Below are positions 26,421 to 35,500 of a DNA stretch of 64,000 nt, piece after piece. The translations under genes and the position numbers were made by a program. The first letter of the stretch is position 1, and each line of letters begins with the position of its first letter. Origin of the DNA: Phycisphaerae bacterium (GTDB lineage Bacteria; Planctomycetota; Phycisphaerae; Phycisphaerales; UBA1924); assembly GCA_030429705.1 (NCBI GenBank), contig JAUIES010000002.1, positions 188,001-252,000 of the forward strand, read 5' to 3'. The notes under the pieces were generated by a model. The model had not been told where the DNA came from. It saw only the letters and a program-made list of their open reading frames with translations, and made no database searches.

Positions 26421-26429
26421 ATTATACCA
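26421..26429 (-). promoter_or_regulatory. Perfect extended -10 promoter of the lipoprotein gene
   Basis: The minus strand reads TGGTATAAT, an exact TGnTATAAT element, 75 bases before the ATG at 26346. No good -35 is seen, as is common for extended -10 promoters. Confidence 0.6.
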
Positions 26430-27065
26430 AGTCCGATCACATAGGCGGGGTGGCACCGTACGGCATTGATTCTCCCGGTTTCTCTCGGCCGTGCCACCGA
26501 AGTCCGTCTGCGGACCTTGGTGCTTCGTGCAACACATACAAGACAACGGCGCGACTCCGCCCGACGGAGTTGATTGTACAGCAATCACGCCGCGGGCCAC
26601 ACCGCTTTTTTCACTCAACGATTGCTGTTCTGGTCCTCCTCATGCCCGCCCCGATGACAGCGTGAACTTGCTTCCCTCCGGATCCGCGATTCTGAGCACT
26701 CGACTCCTCGCCAATGCCATCCCACCCAAAGATGGGGTTTCGGGCTTCACGCCTCCTCATTCGTATGCTCTCCAATTCACACTCCGCGTCCTCTGCCCCT
26801 CCGTGACCTCTGCGGACCGCCTTTCTTGCTGCCCCGCACCCCCGGGACACCCGCCCCCTCTATCTAGAGAGAGCCACAACGACACCGCCTGCGGTACCTT
26901 GTCACCCCCGCCGAACATTTATTTCTGCACACGCTGCACGATTCTCAACACACGAGCCCCAACCCGCCGATTGCGATCATCACACGCGGGTCGAGCGTCG
27001 GCCTGCACACAATATTGATCTCATCTGTTCATCACTCTGTGTTGAAAAACACAAAGGAGGCAGCT
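26430..27065. other. Non-coding, degenerate C-rich stretch upstream of the Fn3-like gene
   Basis: No convincing gene. An open frame on the plus strand exists but is rich in Cys, Pro and Ser with no start signal. Around 26781-26828 the minus strand reads as a degenerate series of CGCAGAGG, CACGGAGG, GCAGAGGACGCGGAG words, resembling the widespread intergenic 'CACGGAG/GCAGAG' repeats. A small hairpin ACTCCGCCCGACGGAGT lies near 26554-26570. The strong AAAGGAGG site at the right end belongs to the next gene. Confidence 0.5.
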
Positions 27066-27710
27066 ATGCCAGTGGTCCCGCAAACCATCATCGGAAAACT
27101 CGAGTTCTATGAAGAGCACCTGCCCGTCTGGTCTAAAGACCCGGCTGCCATCGGCTTGACCCCAGTACAACTGGTCGAACTGGCGAACCGTACCTCAGCC
27201 GCCAGGGCAGCGTACGACGCCGCGCATGCGGCACGCTCGGCGGCAAAGGCATCGACTTTGTCACAGGCACAATCAATCGATGCAATGCACGATCTCGGCG
27301 GCGACCTGATCAAGACCATCCGCACTTTCGCCGAAACCAACGACGACCCCGCCGTCTTCGTCCTCGCCGAGATCCCAGCGCCCGCCCCCCCGACACCAGC
27401 CGGTCCGCCCGAGCAGCCAACCGAACTGGCTGCAAACTTCCTCCTCCCCTTCGGCATCGGTCTGTCATGGAAGGGATCCGTCGCGCAAGGTGCCTACTTC
27501 GGCATTTGGCGCAGGCTCGATGGCGAAAACGAGTTCACGCTCGTTGCCACAAGCAAAGAAAAATCCTTCGACGATCAAACGCTCCCCGCAGGGGCAGCCT
27601 CGGTCTCGTACTACATCTCCGCGCACCGCGAATCGTTCACTGTCAACGGCTCCGCCCTTTCAATCCAGATTGGTGCGAACGGCAACATGAGCCTCTCGAT
27701 GGCTGCGTAA
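27066..27710 (+). CDS. Helical protein with C-terminal Fn3-like domain, conserved hypothetical
   Basis: A protein of 214 residues in two parts. The first 100 residues are helical, start with [20 protein letters not shown] and include an Ala-rich helix with [15 protein letters not shown] and [16 protein letters not shown] Pro-rich linker ([14 protein letters not shown]) leads to about 85 residues of beta structure with [19 protein letters not shown] and [11 protein letters not shown], which look like a fibronectin type III module. No signal peptide is present. I recall similar proteins in other planctomycetes, without known function. The start has an exceptionally strong AAAGGAGG site, suggesting high expression, and a strong terminator follows. 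Confidence 0.75.
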   Translation: MPVVPQTIIGKLEFYEEHLPVWSKDPAAIGLTPVQLVELANRTSAARAAYDAAHAARSAAKASTLSQAQSIDAMHDLGGDLIKTIRTFAETNDDPAVFVLAEIPAPAPPTPAGPPEQPTELAANFLLPFGIGLSWKGSVAQGAYFGIWRRLDGENEFTLVATSKEKSFDDQTLPAGAASVSYYISAHRESFTVNGSALSIQIGANGNMSLSMAA

Positions 27711-27743
27711 CGAGAACGACCAGCAACAATGCAAAACCCAGAC

Positions 27744-27771
27744 CAGGGCCCGGTTCTTCCGGGTCCTGTTT
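27744..27771 (+). terminator. Strong hairpin terminator after the Fn3-like gene
   Basis: A 10-bp stem CAGGGCCCGG/CCGGGTCCTG (27744-27753 with 27759-27768) with a 5-base loop is followed by TTTC. The T-run is short. Confidence 0.7.
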
Positions 27772-27865
27772 CATTGGGCGTGCACGCGCTGACGCGCCGG
27801 TGGCAACTCCGGGTCAGTGCTACCATGCCCAACGAATCAAAAAAGAACACGAACAGGAGCTCACG

Positions 27866-28282
27866 ATGACCTCGATTTCAACCAGCGATATCAGCCTCGA
27901 CCAAGCCCACGCCGTCGTTCACGCCGCCCTCGACAAAGCCAAAGCGATTGACACCAAGATGGACATCGCGGTCGTCGATGCCGGCGGCAACTTGAAAGCC
28001 TTCTTCCGAATGGACGATGCGTGGATTGGCTCAATCGATATCTCGATCAAAAAGGCTCGCACCGCGCGTTTCTTTGATATGCCGACCGGCGACATCGGGG
28101 GACTCTCGCAGCCGGGCGGCCCGCTCTACGGGATCGAGCACTCCAATGGCGGACTCATCACCTTCCCTGGAGGCGTACCGATCAAATCAGGCGATACCGT
28201 CATTGGTGCGATCGGCGTGTCAGGGTCGTCAGTCGAGAATGACCACGCGGTCGCTGCAGCCGGTGCGGCCGCTTGTTCTTGA
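27866..28282 (+). CDS. GlcG/HbpS family heme-binding-like protein
   Basis: A protein of 138 residues with the GlcG/HbpS fold: [39 protein letters not shown] (the most conserved strand), [13 protein letters not shown] and a [19 protein letters not shown] end. HbpS from Streptomyces binds haem and is extracellular. Here no signal peptide is present, so it is cytoplasmic and may be a GlcG/PduO-C type protein; whether it binds haem or a corrinoid is unknown. The ATG at 27866 follows CAGGAGC. Confidence 0.88.
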   Translation: MTSISTSDISLDQAHAVVHAALDKAKAIDTKMDIAVVDAGGNLKAFFRMDDAWIGSIDISIKKARTARFFDMPTGDIGGLSQPGGPLYGIEHSNGGLITFPGGVPIKSGDTVIGAIGVSGSSVENDHAVAAAGAAACS

Positions 28283-28313
28283 ATGCGTCGTCACGCAGCA
28301 GGAGCCTGCGAGC

Positions 28314-29009
28314 CTAACTGCGACCCTTGGCTTTCTGATGAACCTTGGGCGTGATGTGAAAAGTCGCTGAACAGCGTCCAACCCGTTTTTCACCAAACTT
28401 CGGGCGGGGCTGTCCCTTGCGCTTTTTCTTGTCGCCCTTGCGTCTGGTGGGGAGCGTCTGCACGACATCCATGTCGATGGTCAGGTTGAACTCCCCGCCC
28501 TCGGCAAGCAGGTCTTCGAGCGAGCCTTGCGGCGACATGCGATACTCCGCCGGGCCGAAGCAGGGGCGTAGAAACTTGTACTCGAGATGCTTGCAGACAA
28601 CGGTGTAGTCGCTTCCGGCGAGACCGAACACATACATCCCTCCTGCAATCTCAGCGTTGCCAAGCAGCGCCGCTCCGGCCATGGCGTTGTACCAGTTCTT
28701 GTTGAACCGGGTAAAGGGAAGCGTCGCGCTGAAGGTCTTGTCATCGACCCGGCGCATGACGATCCCGCTGCGAAAGGCGTAGGGGAGCCAGATCAGGGAA
28801 CACACGCGGTGCCAGAAGTTGTTTCGTGTCGAAAGACGACTGATAAAGGCTTCGATCCGCTCGTAGAGCGATTGCTTCTGCTTCGGCCCTTGGCCGCCTC
28901 CCGAGTCACCGAACGGCTGCCCCGCCGGCTCTGCCGGTTTGTCTTCAATCGGCGAGGTTGTGGCGGAAGTGGTCTGCACGAACAATGGGCTCCTCGGAGA
29001 ATCCATCAT
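28314..29009 (-). CDS. DUF4442 hotdog-fold protein (PaaI-thioesterase-like)
   Basis: A protein of 231 residues. The first 55 are polar and probably disordered. The rest matches DUF4442, a hotdog-fold family related to PaaI thioesterases: FWHRVCSLIWLPYAFRSGIV, RFNKNWYNAMAGAALLGNAE (the position of the thioesterase helix) and AGGMYVFGL. The C-terminal part has a Lys/Arg-rich insertion (RRKGDKKKRKGQPRPK) within a strand pair, unusual for the family. The substrate is unknown. The gene lies downstream of and on the same strand as rnpB, behind the rnpB terminator. The ATG at 29009 is followed by a second ATG; either could start. Confidence 0.75.
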   Translation of the reverse strand: MMDSPRSPLFVQTTSATTSPIEDKPAEPAGQPFGDSGGGQGPKQKQSLYERIEAFISRLSTRNNFWHRVCSLIWLPYAFRSGIVMRRVDDKTFSATLPFTRFNKNWYNAMAGAALLGNAEIAGGMYVFGLAGSDYTVVCKHLEYKFLRPCFGPAEYRMSPQGSLEDLLAEGGEFNLTIDMDVVQTLPTRRKGDKKKRKGQPRPKFGEKRVGRCSATFHITPKVHQKAKGRS

Positions 29010-29082
29010 AGCGGCGACCGATCAGGATTGAAATCCTCGGTTCAGGAACGCGCAAAGCGGCGGAAAAAGACCAGATCATGAG

Positions 29083-29124
29083 CAAAAAAGGCCACGGGCC
29101 CCCGGTTGTCCCGGAGGCCCGTGC
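29083..29124 (-). terminator. Rho-independent terminator of rnpB
   Basis: On the minus strand CACGGGCC-TCCGG pairs with CCGGGGGCCCGTG around a short loop, followed by GCCTTTTTTGC. It begins about 8 bases after the 3' end of the RNase P RNA. Confidence 0.85.
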
Positions 29125-29329
29125 TTGCGATCGGGCATGGCTGATAAGCCGAGTTCTGTCGTGGGCGACCATTTCTCTGCCTGTGCCGTTGCCGACACAG
29201 TGAGGGAGTTGCCTCCCCTGCACCCTACCCGAACCCACGATCCCCGGACCAAGGACGGGAGCAAGCTCCCGGGGTTCTGCTTGGGCTTGCACGCGGTGGG
29301 GTTTGCCATGCCCCGGCTGTCACCAGCCG

Positions 29330-29365
<36 letters not shown>

Positions 29366-29370
29366 TGTAC

Positions 29371-29431
29371 GAGTAGATCGACTTTCTGAGTCGATGAAGG
29401 ATTCATCGGCTTGGAAAGCCGACCTACCCGC
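29371..29431 (-). repeat. Structured expansion in the P12 region of rnpB
   Basis: The outer arms GTAG(A)TCG and CGA(C)CTAC pair with one mismatch. Between them lie three small hairpins: TCGACTTTCTGAGTCGA, GATGAAGGATTCATC and CGGCTTGGAAAGCCG. The design is like that of the second expansion in the same RNA, with the same GTAGATCG arm. Confidence 0.75.
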
Positions 29432-29477
29432 CATCGGCGGTTTGCTTTCTGCTGCACTGTCCCTCGCCCGCGATCGC

Positions 29478-29570
29478 CGAGTAGATCGGATCTCCGAGCC
29501 GAAGATCAGTTCGAATCGGTTCGGAGAACCGAAGATCAGCTCGAATCGGTTCGGAGAACCGATCTACTCG
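29478..29570 (-). repeat. Structured expansion in the P9 region of rnpB with a 30-bp direct repeat
   Basis: A perfect 12-bp inverted pair CGAGTAGATCGG (29478-29489) / CCGATCTACTCG (29559-29570) encloses two near-identical 30-bp units (29499-29528 and 29529-29558; one mismatch). Each unit carries half of a TCGGTTCTCCGAACCGA hairpin. Confidence 0.85.
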
Positions 29571-29676
29571 TTGTTCGGGCGGGTGGGTGTTACCCACCAC
29601 CGTGTCCTGTCGTGCTCGGACTTTCCTCACGCGAGCCAATCCCGCGTGCGGCCGCCTTGCCATGCCTTTCATCATG

Positions 29677-29682
29677 ATCTTA
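29677..29682 (-). promoter_or_regulatory. -10 element of the rnpB promoter
   Basis: TAAGAT on the minus strand lies 8 to 10 bases before the expected 5' end of the RNase P RNA (about 29669). The -35 is not obvious. The promoter region overlaps or abuts the start of the divergent plus-strand gene. Confidence 0.5.
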
Positions 29683-29718
29683 GGGTCGATTTCGGCTTCG
29701 CGTGTCGTACCATGCCGC

Positions 29719-30726
29719 GTGACAAATGAAGGCGTTCGCACATTGATCTGGCACAACGAGGCGCAAGGACCGCTCATGCGCGAGGTGACCGCTCAGGCGG
29801 GGCTGACGGTGCGTGTCGCGGGAACCCCGGAAAAGGGCAGGCAAGTTGCCGTATTGTGGGGAGACGATGTCACCGACACAGACGATTTGCGGGCTTCCAT
29901 CGCCGGCGCGACCGATATTGAGTTGGTATTGATCGCTGACCCAGCCGATTTCGGCGAAGACTCGGCCGATGCTGCGGCGGTCGAAGGGTTCATTCGGCGC
30001 GGCGGCCGGGTGATGACACTTGAGCCGCTCCCATCGACCGTTCACGCGTTTTCAGCGGGGTGGGGGGTCAATATGGAAGGGGCTTCGCTCAGCGCTTCTA
30101 TTGGATTCGCCGGTTCAGCGCGCACGACGCCTGCCATTCGAGACGCACTCGAAACGCTCGCACAGTTCGGTGCGGTAACTGCTTTTGCAGTCAACTGTTC
30201 GGCCGGATCCGAGGCCGGGTCATTGGGAGCTCGATTGCTCAGTGCGATGGAGTTGGTTTATCTCATCGCTGGCGAACCGGAGTCGATGAGTGCCTCGCTG
30301 GCACATCCTCGCGAGGTTCGTACAAATGTTGGCGACCGCCTGCACCATCTTCGTGGGACCATGACAGCAAACATTCGATTCAGCGATGCTCGGGCGGCGA
30401 CGCTGCTCGTGAGTGCATCATCGGAGCCCTGGCACAGGGGTATGACGATTCTCGGCGAGGGTGGCCGAATGCGGGTCTGGGATGATGGGTTCGTCTGGAC
30501 AGCACCCGATGGTTCCGTTGTTGATGAGCATCGGCTCGACACTCGCTCGGCGGTTCGACCCGCAGCACGGCACATCGCTGCAGCGATTCTCGAAACGCTC
30601 AACGCACCTCCACCGCGGGTGTTCATGACGACGATTCTGGCGATGGCGGAGACTGCCCTGTTGAGCGCCAGAACCGGTTCGCCTGAGAGTCCGGACACAT
30701 TGCTGCGCGTCGCAGAAAGCCGGTAA
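29719..30726 (+). CDS. Gfo/Idh/MocA-like oxidoreductase-type protein
   Basis: A protein of about 335 residues. The C-terminal half has the beta-sheet pattern of Gfo/Idh/MocA proteins: GDRLHHLRGTMTANIRFSDA, ATLLVSASSEPWHRGMTILG and EGGRMRVWDDGFVWTAPDG. The N-terminal half has alternating strands (VAVLWGDD, IELVLIADP, GGRVMTLEPLPS) but no GxGxxG dinucleotide loop, so NAD(P) binding is doubtful. The start is uncertain: a GTG at 29719 is outside rnpB and is preferred, while an ATG at 29662 would overlap the rnpB 5' end on the opposite strand. The gene precedes the WXG100 cluster by 221 bases. Confidence 0.6.
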   Translation: MTNEGVRTLIWHNEAQGPLMREVTAQAGLTVRVAGTPEKGRQVAVLWGDDVTDTDDLRASIAGATDIELVLIADPADFGEDSADAAAVEGFIRRGGRVMTLEPLPSTVHAFSAGWGVNMEGASLSASIGFAGSARTTPAIRDALETLAQFGAVTAFAVNCSAGSEAGSLGARLLSAMELVYLIAGEPESMSASLAHPREVRTNVGDRLHHLRGTMTANIRFSDARAATLLVSASSEPWHRGMTILGEGGRMRVWDDGFVWTAPDGSVVDEHRLDTRSAVRPAARHIAAAILETLNAPPPRVFMTTILAMAETALLSARTGSPESPDTLLRVAESR

Positions 30727-30897
30727 GGCTGGATCGGAATTGATGTGACGAATGAGGTCGATCCACCCTCGTTTTATCGGAGACTCGGCGGGTCGCGTTG
30801 GTGACAATTGAGATGATTTGGCGATGAGACAGACCCGGCGTGTTCAATGGCATGCGTTTGCCGATGAATCTCGTGTCAATCACGAAACTCAGTCGCT

Positions 30898-30925
30898 TTG
30901 CGAACCGTACCAAACCTGATAAGGT
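30898..30925 (+). promoter_or_regulatory. Possible promoter of the type VII-like cluster
   Basis: TTGCGA (30898-30903), a 16-base spacer and TAAGGT (30920-30925) lie 22 bases before the WXG100 ATG. Matches to consensus are moderate (the -10 is 3 of 6). Confidence 0.3.
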
Positions 30926-30947
30926 GTAGGCTACGAAGGAGCCCCGC

Positions 30948-31220
30948 ATGGCCAAAGCTGTTGTTGACCCTGATGAACTGCGTCGATTCGCTCAATCGCT
31001 CAAGCGATTCAATGCCAATCTGTCGCAACAACTCAACGCGATGAACGGGCAGATGCAATCGCTCAGCCAGACATGGCGTGATCAGGAACAAGCCAAGTTT
31101 ACAGCCGAGTTTGAGCACACCTTGCGAGCGCTGACTCGTTTTACGCAGGCGAGCGAACAGCATATCCCGTTTCTTCTTCGAAAAGCCGACCGGGTCGAAG
31201 AGTATCTGCGGCAAAGATAA
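30948..31220 (+). CDS. WXG100-like (ESAT-6 superfamily) small secreted-type protein
   Basis: A protein of 90 residues predicted to be a helical hairpin. Helix 1 includes DELRRFAQSLKRFNANLSQQ; the turn has TWRDQEQAKF, a W-x-D variant of the W-x-G motif; helix 2 has FEHTLRALTRFTQASEQHI and RKADRVEEYLRQR. Length, turn position and all-helical composition fit WXG100 proteins, the substrates and structural partners of type VII secretion ATPases. The ATG has AAGGAG before it. The next gene starts 3 bases after its stop, and an FtsK/EssC-type ATPase follows in the same cluster. Confidence 0.8.
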   Translation: MAKAVVDPDELRRFAQSLKRFNANLSQQLNAMNGQMQSLSQTWRDQEQAKFTAEFEHTLRALTRFTQASEQHIPFLLRKADRVEEYLRQR

Positions 31221-31223
31221 CGC

Positions 31224-32297
31224 ATGGCTCAAGGTGCAAAAGTCACATCCATCGCGGTGCTTCGAGAGTTTCGCCCCGCCCTGATCAAATTCGTCGAAGA
31301 GGCGCGGGCTTCACTTGTCGCCGCGGAGAGTGAGTGCAACCGGACACTTGAGTGGCTTCGCCGTGATCGAACCGTCTATTGGAAGAAAGAAAAGCGAAGG
31401 CGAGAAGATGAAATCGTTCGATGCAAGACTGAGTTGATGAACAAACAACGCTCTGCGACCGGTGATCCTCGTTCGGCGGTCGAAGAGCGGAAGGCTTTGA
31501 ATCGCGCCGTCCAAAGACTCGAAGAAGCCGTCCGCAAACAAGCCGACACCAAGCATTGGCTACGACAACTTGAAAAAGAGCAAATGCAGTACAAGGGGAT
31601 GGCGCAGGCTCTCAACGGGCAGATCACGCGACTTGAAGACAAGGCGCTGCACGACCTCGATCGAATGGCTGAAGCGCTTGAAGACTATGTCTCCATGGCC
31701 GTGCCGAACAGTAGCGACATGGGTGAAGCGCCAAGGCCGCCAGGATTCGGCGAAGGTGACAGTTTCTCGGCAGCGGTCGCATCGATCGGTGATCAGGCTG
31801 CGACTCGTTCTCCCTTCGCTTCGTATCGAGTGGCCACGCCATCACCCGGGCGTCGTCGCCGGGCCGAGATGCACGAACTTGCTGACGATACGCCTCGGCA
31901 CGACCTTGGCAGGACAGATCGGAAGAAGCAGGAAGACGCGATCGCGGCTCTCTTGATGGATCAGCCGCCTGAGCATGAAACGACGGTTTCCATTTCTCGC
32001 GGTGCTTTGGAGCATGACCGCATCTATCTGGAGCGCGTCCCACCGATCGACGAGAACGATTCGGGTTGGTACCTGGCTGCAGCGACTGAAAAAGGACCGG
32101 ATCCTGACCGTCGAGAACTCTTGCGTGTGCCAATCGCCCGCATTCTGGCGTTTCGGCCCGGACTCGAACCCGGCCTTCGTTTGTGCGAGGGATCTTTGAT
32201 TGTGGCCGAAGGGTCGCTGGTGCTATCGGTGACCGCTCCGAACGATACACTGGCGTACGAACCTGACTCGGGTTCAAGCGAGGGGAAAACCGCATGA
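31224..32297 (+). CDS. Coiled-coil protein of the type VII-like cluster
   Basis: A protein of 357 residues. Residues 1-155 are a long charged coiled coil, e.g. WLRRDRTVYWKKEKRRREDE and AVQRLEEAVRKQADTKHWL. A disordered linker (about 160-240) follows. The last 100 residues are beta-rich (SGWYLAAATEKGPDPDRREL, then LRVPIARILAFRPGLEPGL) and loosely recall immunity-type DUF2185/Imm33 domains; that is tentative. No signal peptide or membrane helix. It starts 3 bases after the WXG100 gene and overlaps the next gene by four bases, which places it in the same operon as a likely chaperone, scaffold or substrate. Confidence 0.7.
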   Translation: MAQGAKVTSIAVLREFRPALIKFVEEARASLVAAESECNRTLEWLRRDRTVYWKKEKRRREDEIVRCKTELMNKQRSATGDPRSAVEERKALNRAVQRLEEAVRKQADTKHWLRQLEKEQMQYKGMAQALNGQITRLEDKALHDLDRMAEALEDYVSMAVPNSSDMGEAPRPPGFGEGDSFSAAVASIGDQAATRSPFASYRVATPSPGRRRRAEMHELADDTPRHDLGRTDRKKQEDAIAALLMDQPPEHETTVSISRGALEHDRIYLERVPPIDENDSGWYLAAATEKGPDPDRRELLRVPIARILAFRPGLEPGLRLCEGSLIVAEGSLVLSVTAPNDTLAYEPDSGSSEGKTA

Positions 32298-32509
32298 GTG
32301 CGTCAACCGGGCGAGCGATGCTGGCCGATGCGAATAAACAGTTGATGACCGCCTGGGCGCGGGCGCGCGAGAAGTGGAACGACGAAGCGGCCCGCCGATT
32401 TGAAGCCAACTATCTCGAACCCCTCGCCCCCAAGATTCGCATGACGCAAGGTGGAATGGAAAAACTCGCCGAAGCAACCGCTGCCGCCCGACGGGCCTGC
32501 TCAGATTGA
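32294..32509 (+). CDS. Second WXG100-like small helical protein
   Basis: A protein of 71 residues, all helical, with TAWARAREKWNDEAARRFEA (W-x-D with the conserved Phe a few residues later) followed by YLEPLAPKIRMTQGGMEKL and a final AAARRAC. It resembles a shortened WXG100 hairpin. It overlaps the coiled-coil gene by four bases (ATGA) and ends 7 bases before the ATPase gene, so it is almost certainly co-translated. Having two different W-x-D small proteins suggests a heterodimeric pair, as in EsxA/EsxB. Confidence 0.7.
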   Translation: MSASTGRAMLADANKQLMTAWARAREKWNDEAARRFEANYLEPLAPKIRMTQGGMEKLAEATAAARRACSD

Positions 32510-32516
32510 AGTATAC

Positions 32517-35500
32517 ATGACTATGCCTAATGTCCCTGTTTCAGCCGATGCAAGCACCGATCTGATGACCGGTCCGTTCATGCAGCGAGAGAAAGCGTTG
32601 GTCGATTTGCTGGCGTTGGCGGTCAAAGAACGAGCCGAGCAGACCGCCGAAGCAACCGAGACGCACGATACTGACCTTGAGCAGGCAACGAGCGAACACC
32701 GCCGCACTATGCGAGATGAGAAGGAATCGTACGACACGCAGCGTGAAGAACTCACCAGCAAGCTCGAGCGAACGCAGGCCAAGTTGGAAGAACGCTTCAA
32801 GGAACGCCACACCGAGATCGAACGCGCCTACCAGAGCGAACGCATCGGTGCGATTGAAAAACTGAACAAAGAAGAGCGAGCGATCGACGAAACGCTCAAG
32901 GAGAAAACCTGGCTTGCTGAGACTGTTTTTGATGCCGCTGAAGCCAAGCCTCGCTTGCTCGTCGAACGCGTCACGCGCGCAGCGGAAAATGCGAAGCAAC
33001 AGGCAACCGAAATTGAGAATGAAGCGCTGCGTGTCGCTCGTTCGTTCGTCAACCCGACAGAGGTTGCGAGCCCCACACCAACAGTCGAGACGCTTTCAGA
33101 AGATCCTGACCAAGCCATGGCAAGCGTGCAAGAGTCACTTGAGTCAGCAAAAGCGGCGCTTGTTGGTTTACGGCGTGCGTGGTTCCTCAAACTATCGAGC
33201 GGTGTGATGTTCCTGTCACCGCTTGTCCTTTTGGCATCTGCAGCGACGGCGTGGCTGATGACTGACCGGTCTGGGTGGCAGGCCCCGGCGATGGCTGCAG
33301 GAGGCGCAATCGTTGTTGTAGGATTGCTTGTCGTCGGTTTGCGAGCACTTGGGGCGCGTCAAATGCGTGTCGCCTACCGACCAGTCAACGAGTTCCTGAC
33401 AAAAGCCCGCACGGAAGCCGATGCTGCGCAGCTTCAAGCCGAATGGAACGCAAAGGCCGAAACAACAGAACTGCGCGAGAAAATGCGCACCGATACACAG
33501 GGGGCTCGAGACGAACACCGATCGGCGAGAGAGCAGGTCGAACGAAGGCGGACCGAGGATGTCGCAGCCGTCGATAAGGCGTACAAGCCACGACTTGAAG
33601 CGTGGACCTCGAAGTATGACGCAGACCGTGAACGCATACGAAGTGAAGGTGCAACACGGATCGATGAACTCACCGCCACGCACACAGCGGCCGTCGACAA
33701 AATGGAGCGCGATTATGCTCGACTTGTCGAAGAAATCGAATCGACATTTGCGAGTGCAATTGAACGCATTGAACGCACATGGTTTGAACGCATGCAAGCG
33801 GTAGGGCGCGCTGGTTCAGATATGTTCGGCGCATCGCAGACCTACTTCCCCGCATGGTTCGATGAGCGATGGGCGGAGTATCATGCGCCTTCGACCGCGA
33901 CGCCGGCTATTCAGTTTGGTAGCCTCACCGCCGATGGAGCAGCCTTCGAGGGCGGACTGCCTGAAGAACCCAAACTTCTCGAAGGACTCTCGACTTCGCA
34001 GACGCTCCCCGCCATGCTCGATTTCCCGGGCTCATGTTCACTGTTAATCGAAACTGGTCCTGATCATCGGCAGGAAGGCATTGCCACGCTACAGAATGTC
34101 ATGCTCCGGCTGCTAACCTCGATCCCGCCGGGCAAGTTGCGATTCACCATTGTCGACCCGGTCGGTCTGGGACAGAGTTTTGCGGGATTCATGCACCTCG
34201 CGGACTACGAGGAAGCCCTCGTCAGCAATCGAATCTGGACCGATCCCAAACATATCGAGCAACGACTGACCGACCTGACCGAGCACATGGAAAAGGTTAT
34301 TCAGAAGTATCTACGCAACGAGTTTGACAGCATCGAGGCTTACAACGATGCAGCCGGCGAGATCGCCGAACCGTACCGGTTCCTGGTCATTGCAGACTTC
34401 CCGACCTCGTTTACAGATGCAGCAGCGCAACGGCTCAAGAGCATTCTTGAATCGGGAGCTCGTTGCGGCGTGTATACGCTCATTTTGACCGACCCGGCAG
34501 CAAAGGTGCCAGCAGGTGTCACGCTCGAAGACATCGAACGAAACGCAGTCAGCGTTGTCGAAACGGATGATGGTTTGCGGCTCGCAGATGAAACGCTGTC
34601 TTGCCTTCCGCTCAAGTTGGAAGCCCCCCCGGAAGATGCGTTCCTGTCGCGAATCGTCCATCGCGTCGGTGAATTGTCGAAGAATGCCGGTCGTGTCGAG
34701 GTGCCATTCCGCATCATCGGCCCGACGCCAGACAAGATCTGGAGTCTTTCATGTGCGGACGAACTGCGTGTGCCGCTGGGCCGGGCAGGGGCGACCAAAC
34801 AGCAGTATCTGACTCTCGGTCACGGCACGAGCCAGCATGTCCTGCTTGCAGGGAAGACGGGTTCAGGTAAATCTACCTTGCTGCATGTTTTGCTTGCGTC
34901 TGCCGCGATGTGGTATTCGCCGCGTGAAGTTGAGTTCTATCTCGTCGACTTCAAAAAGGGGGTCGAGTTCAAGACATACGCCACGCACCACCTCGCGCAC
35001 GCTCGCGCGGTGGCTGTCGAATCAGACCGCGAGTTTGGTCTTTCGGTCTTGCACAAACTGGATGAAGAACTCAAACGCCGTGGCGATCTGTACCGCGAGG
35101 TGGGGGCGCAGGACATTGCCGGCTTCCGCAGCCGCAGGCCCGATGTGCACATGCCACGCACCGTCCTCATGATCGACGAGTTCCAGGAGTTCTTCACCGA
35201 GGATGACAAGATCGCGCAGGATGCGTCGTTGTTACTCGATCGGCTTGTGAGACAGGGCCGTGCCTTTGGCATGCATGTCATGCTCGGGAGTCAAACACTC
35301 AGCGGTGCCTATTCATTGGCCCGCAGTACGATGGGTCAGATGGCGGTTCGCATTGCGCTGCAGTGTTCCGAGACCGACTCGTACCTGATTCTGTCTGAAG
35401 ACAACGCGGCAGCTCGACTACTCGCACGCCCGGGCGAAGCGATCTACAACGACGCGAACGGCATGATTGAGGGCAATAGCCCATTCCAGATCGCGTGGCT

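Noticed and set aside
26491-27018. 175-residue Cys/Pro-rich open frame before the Fn3-like gene
   Set aside because: No start signal; the sequence includes a degenerate intergenic repeat (CGCAGAGG/CACGGAG type) read in the wrong sense.
29371-29570. Repeat region considered as a CRISPR array
   Set aside because: Only two 30-bp units in direct contact without spacers, inside a recognised RNase P RNA; no cas genes.
29587-29718. Extended N-terminus of the Gfo/Idh-like gene
   Set aside because: It would overlap the 5' end and promoter of the RNase P RNA on the opposite strand; the GTG at 29719 avoids this.
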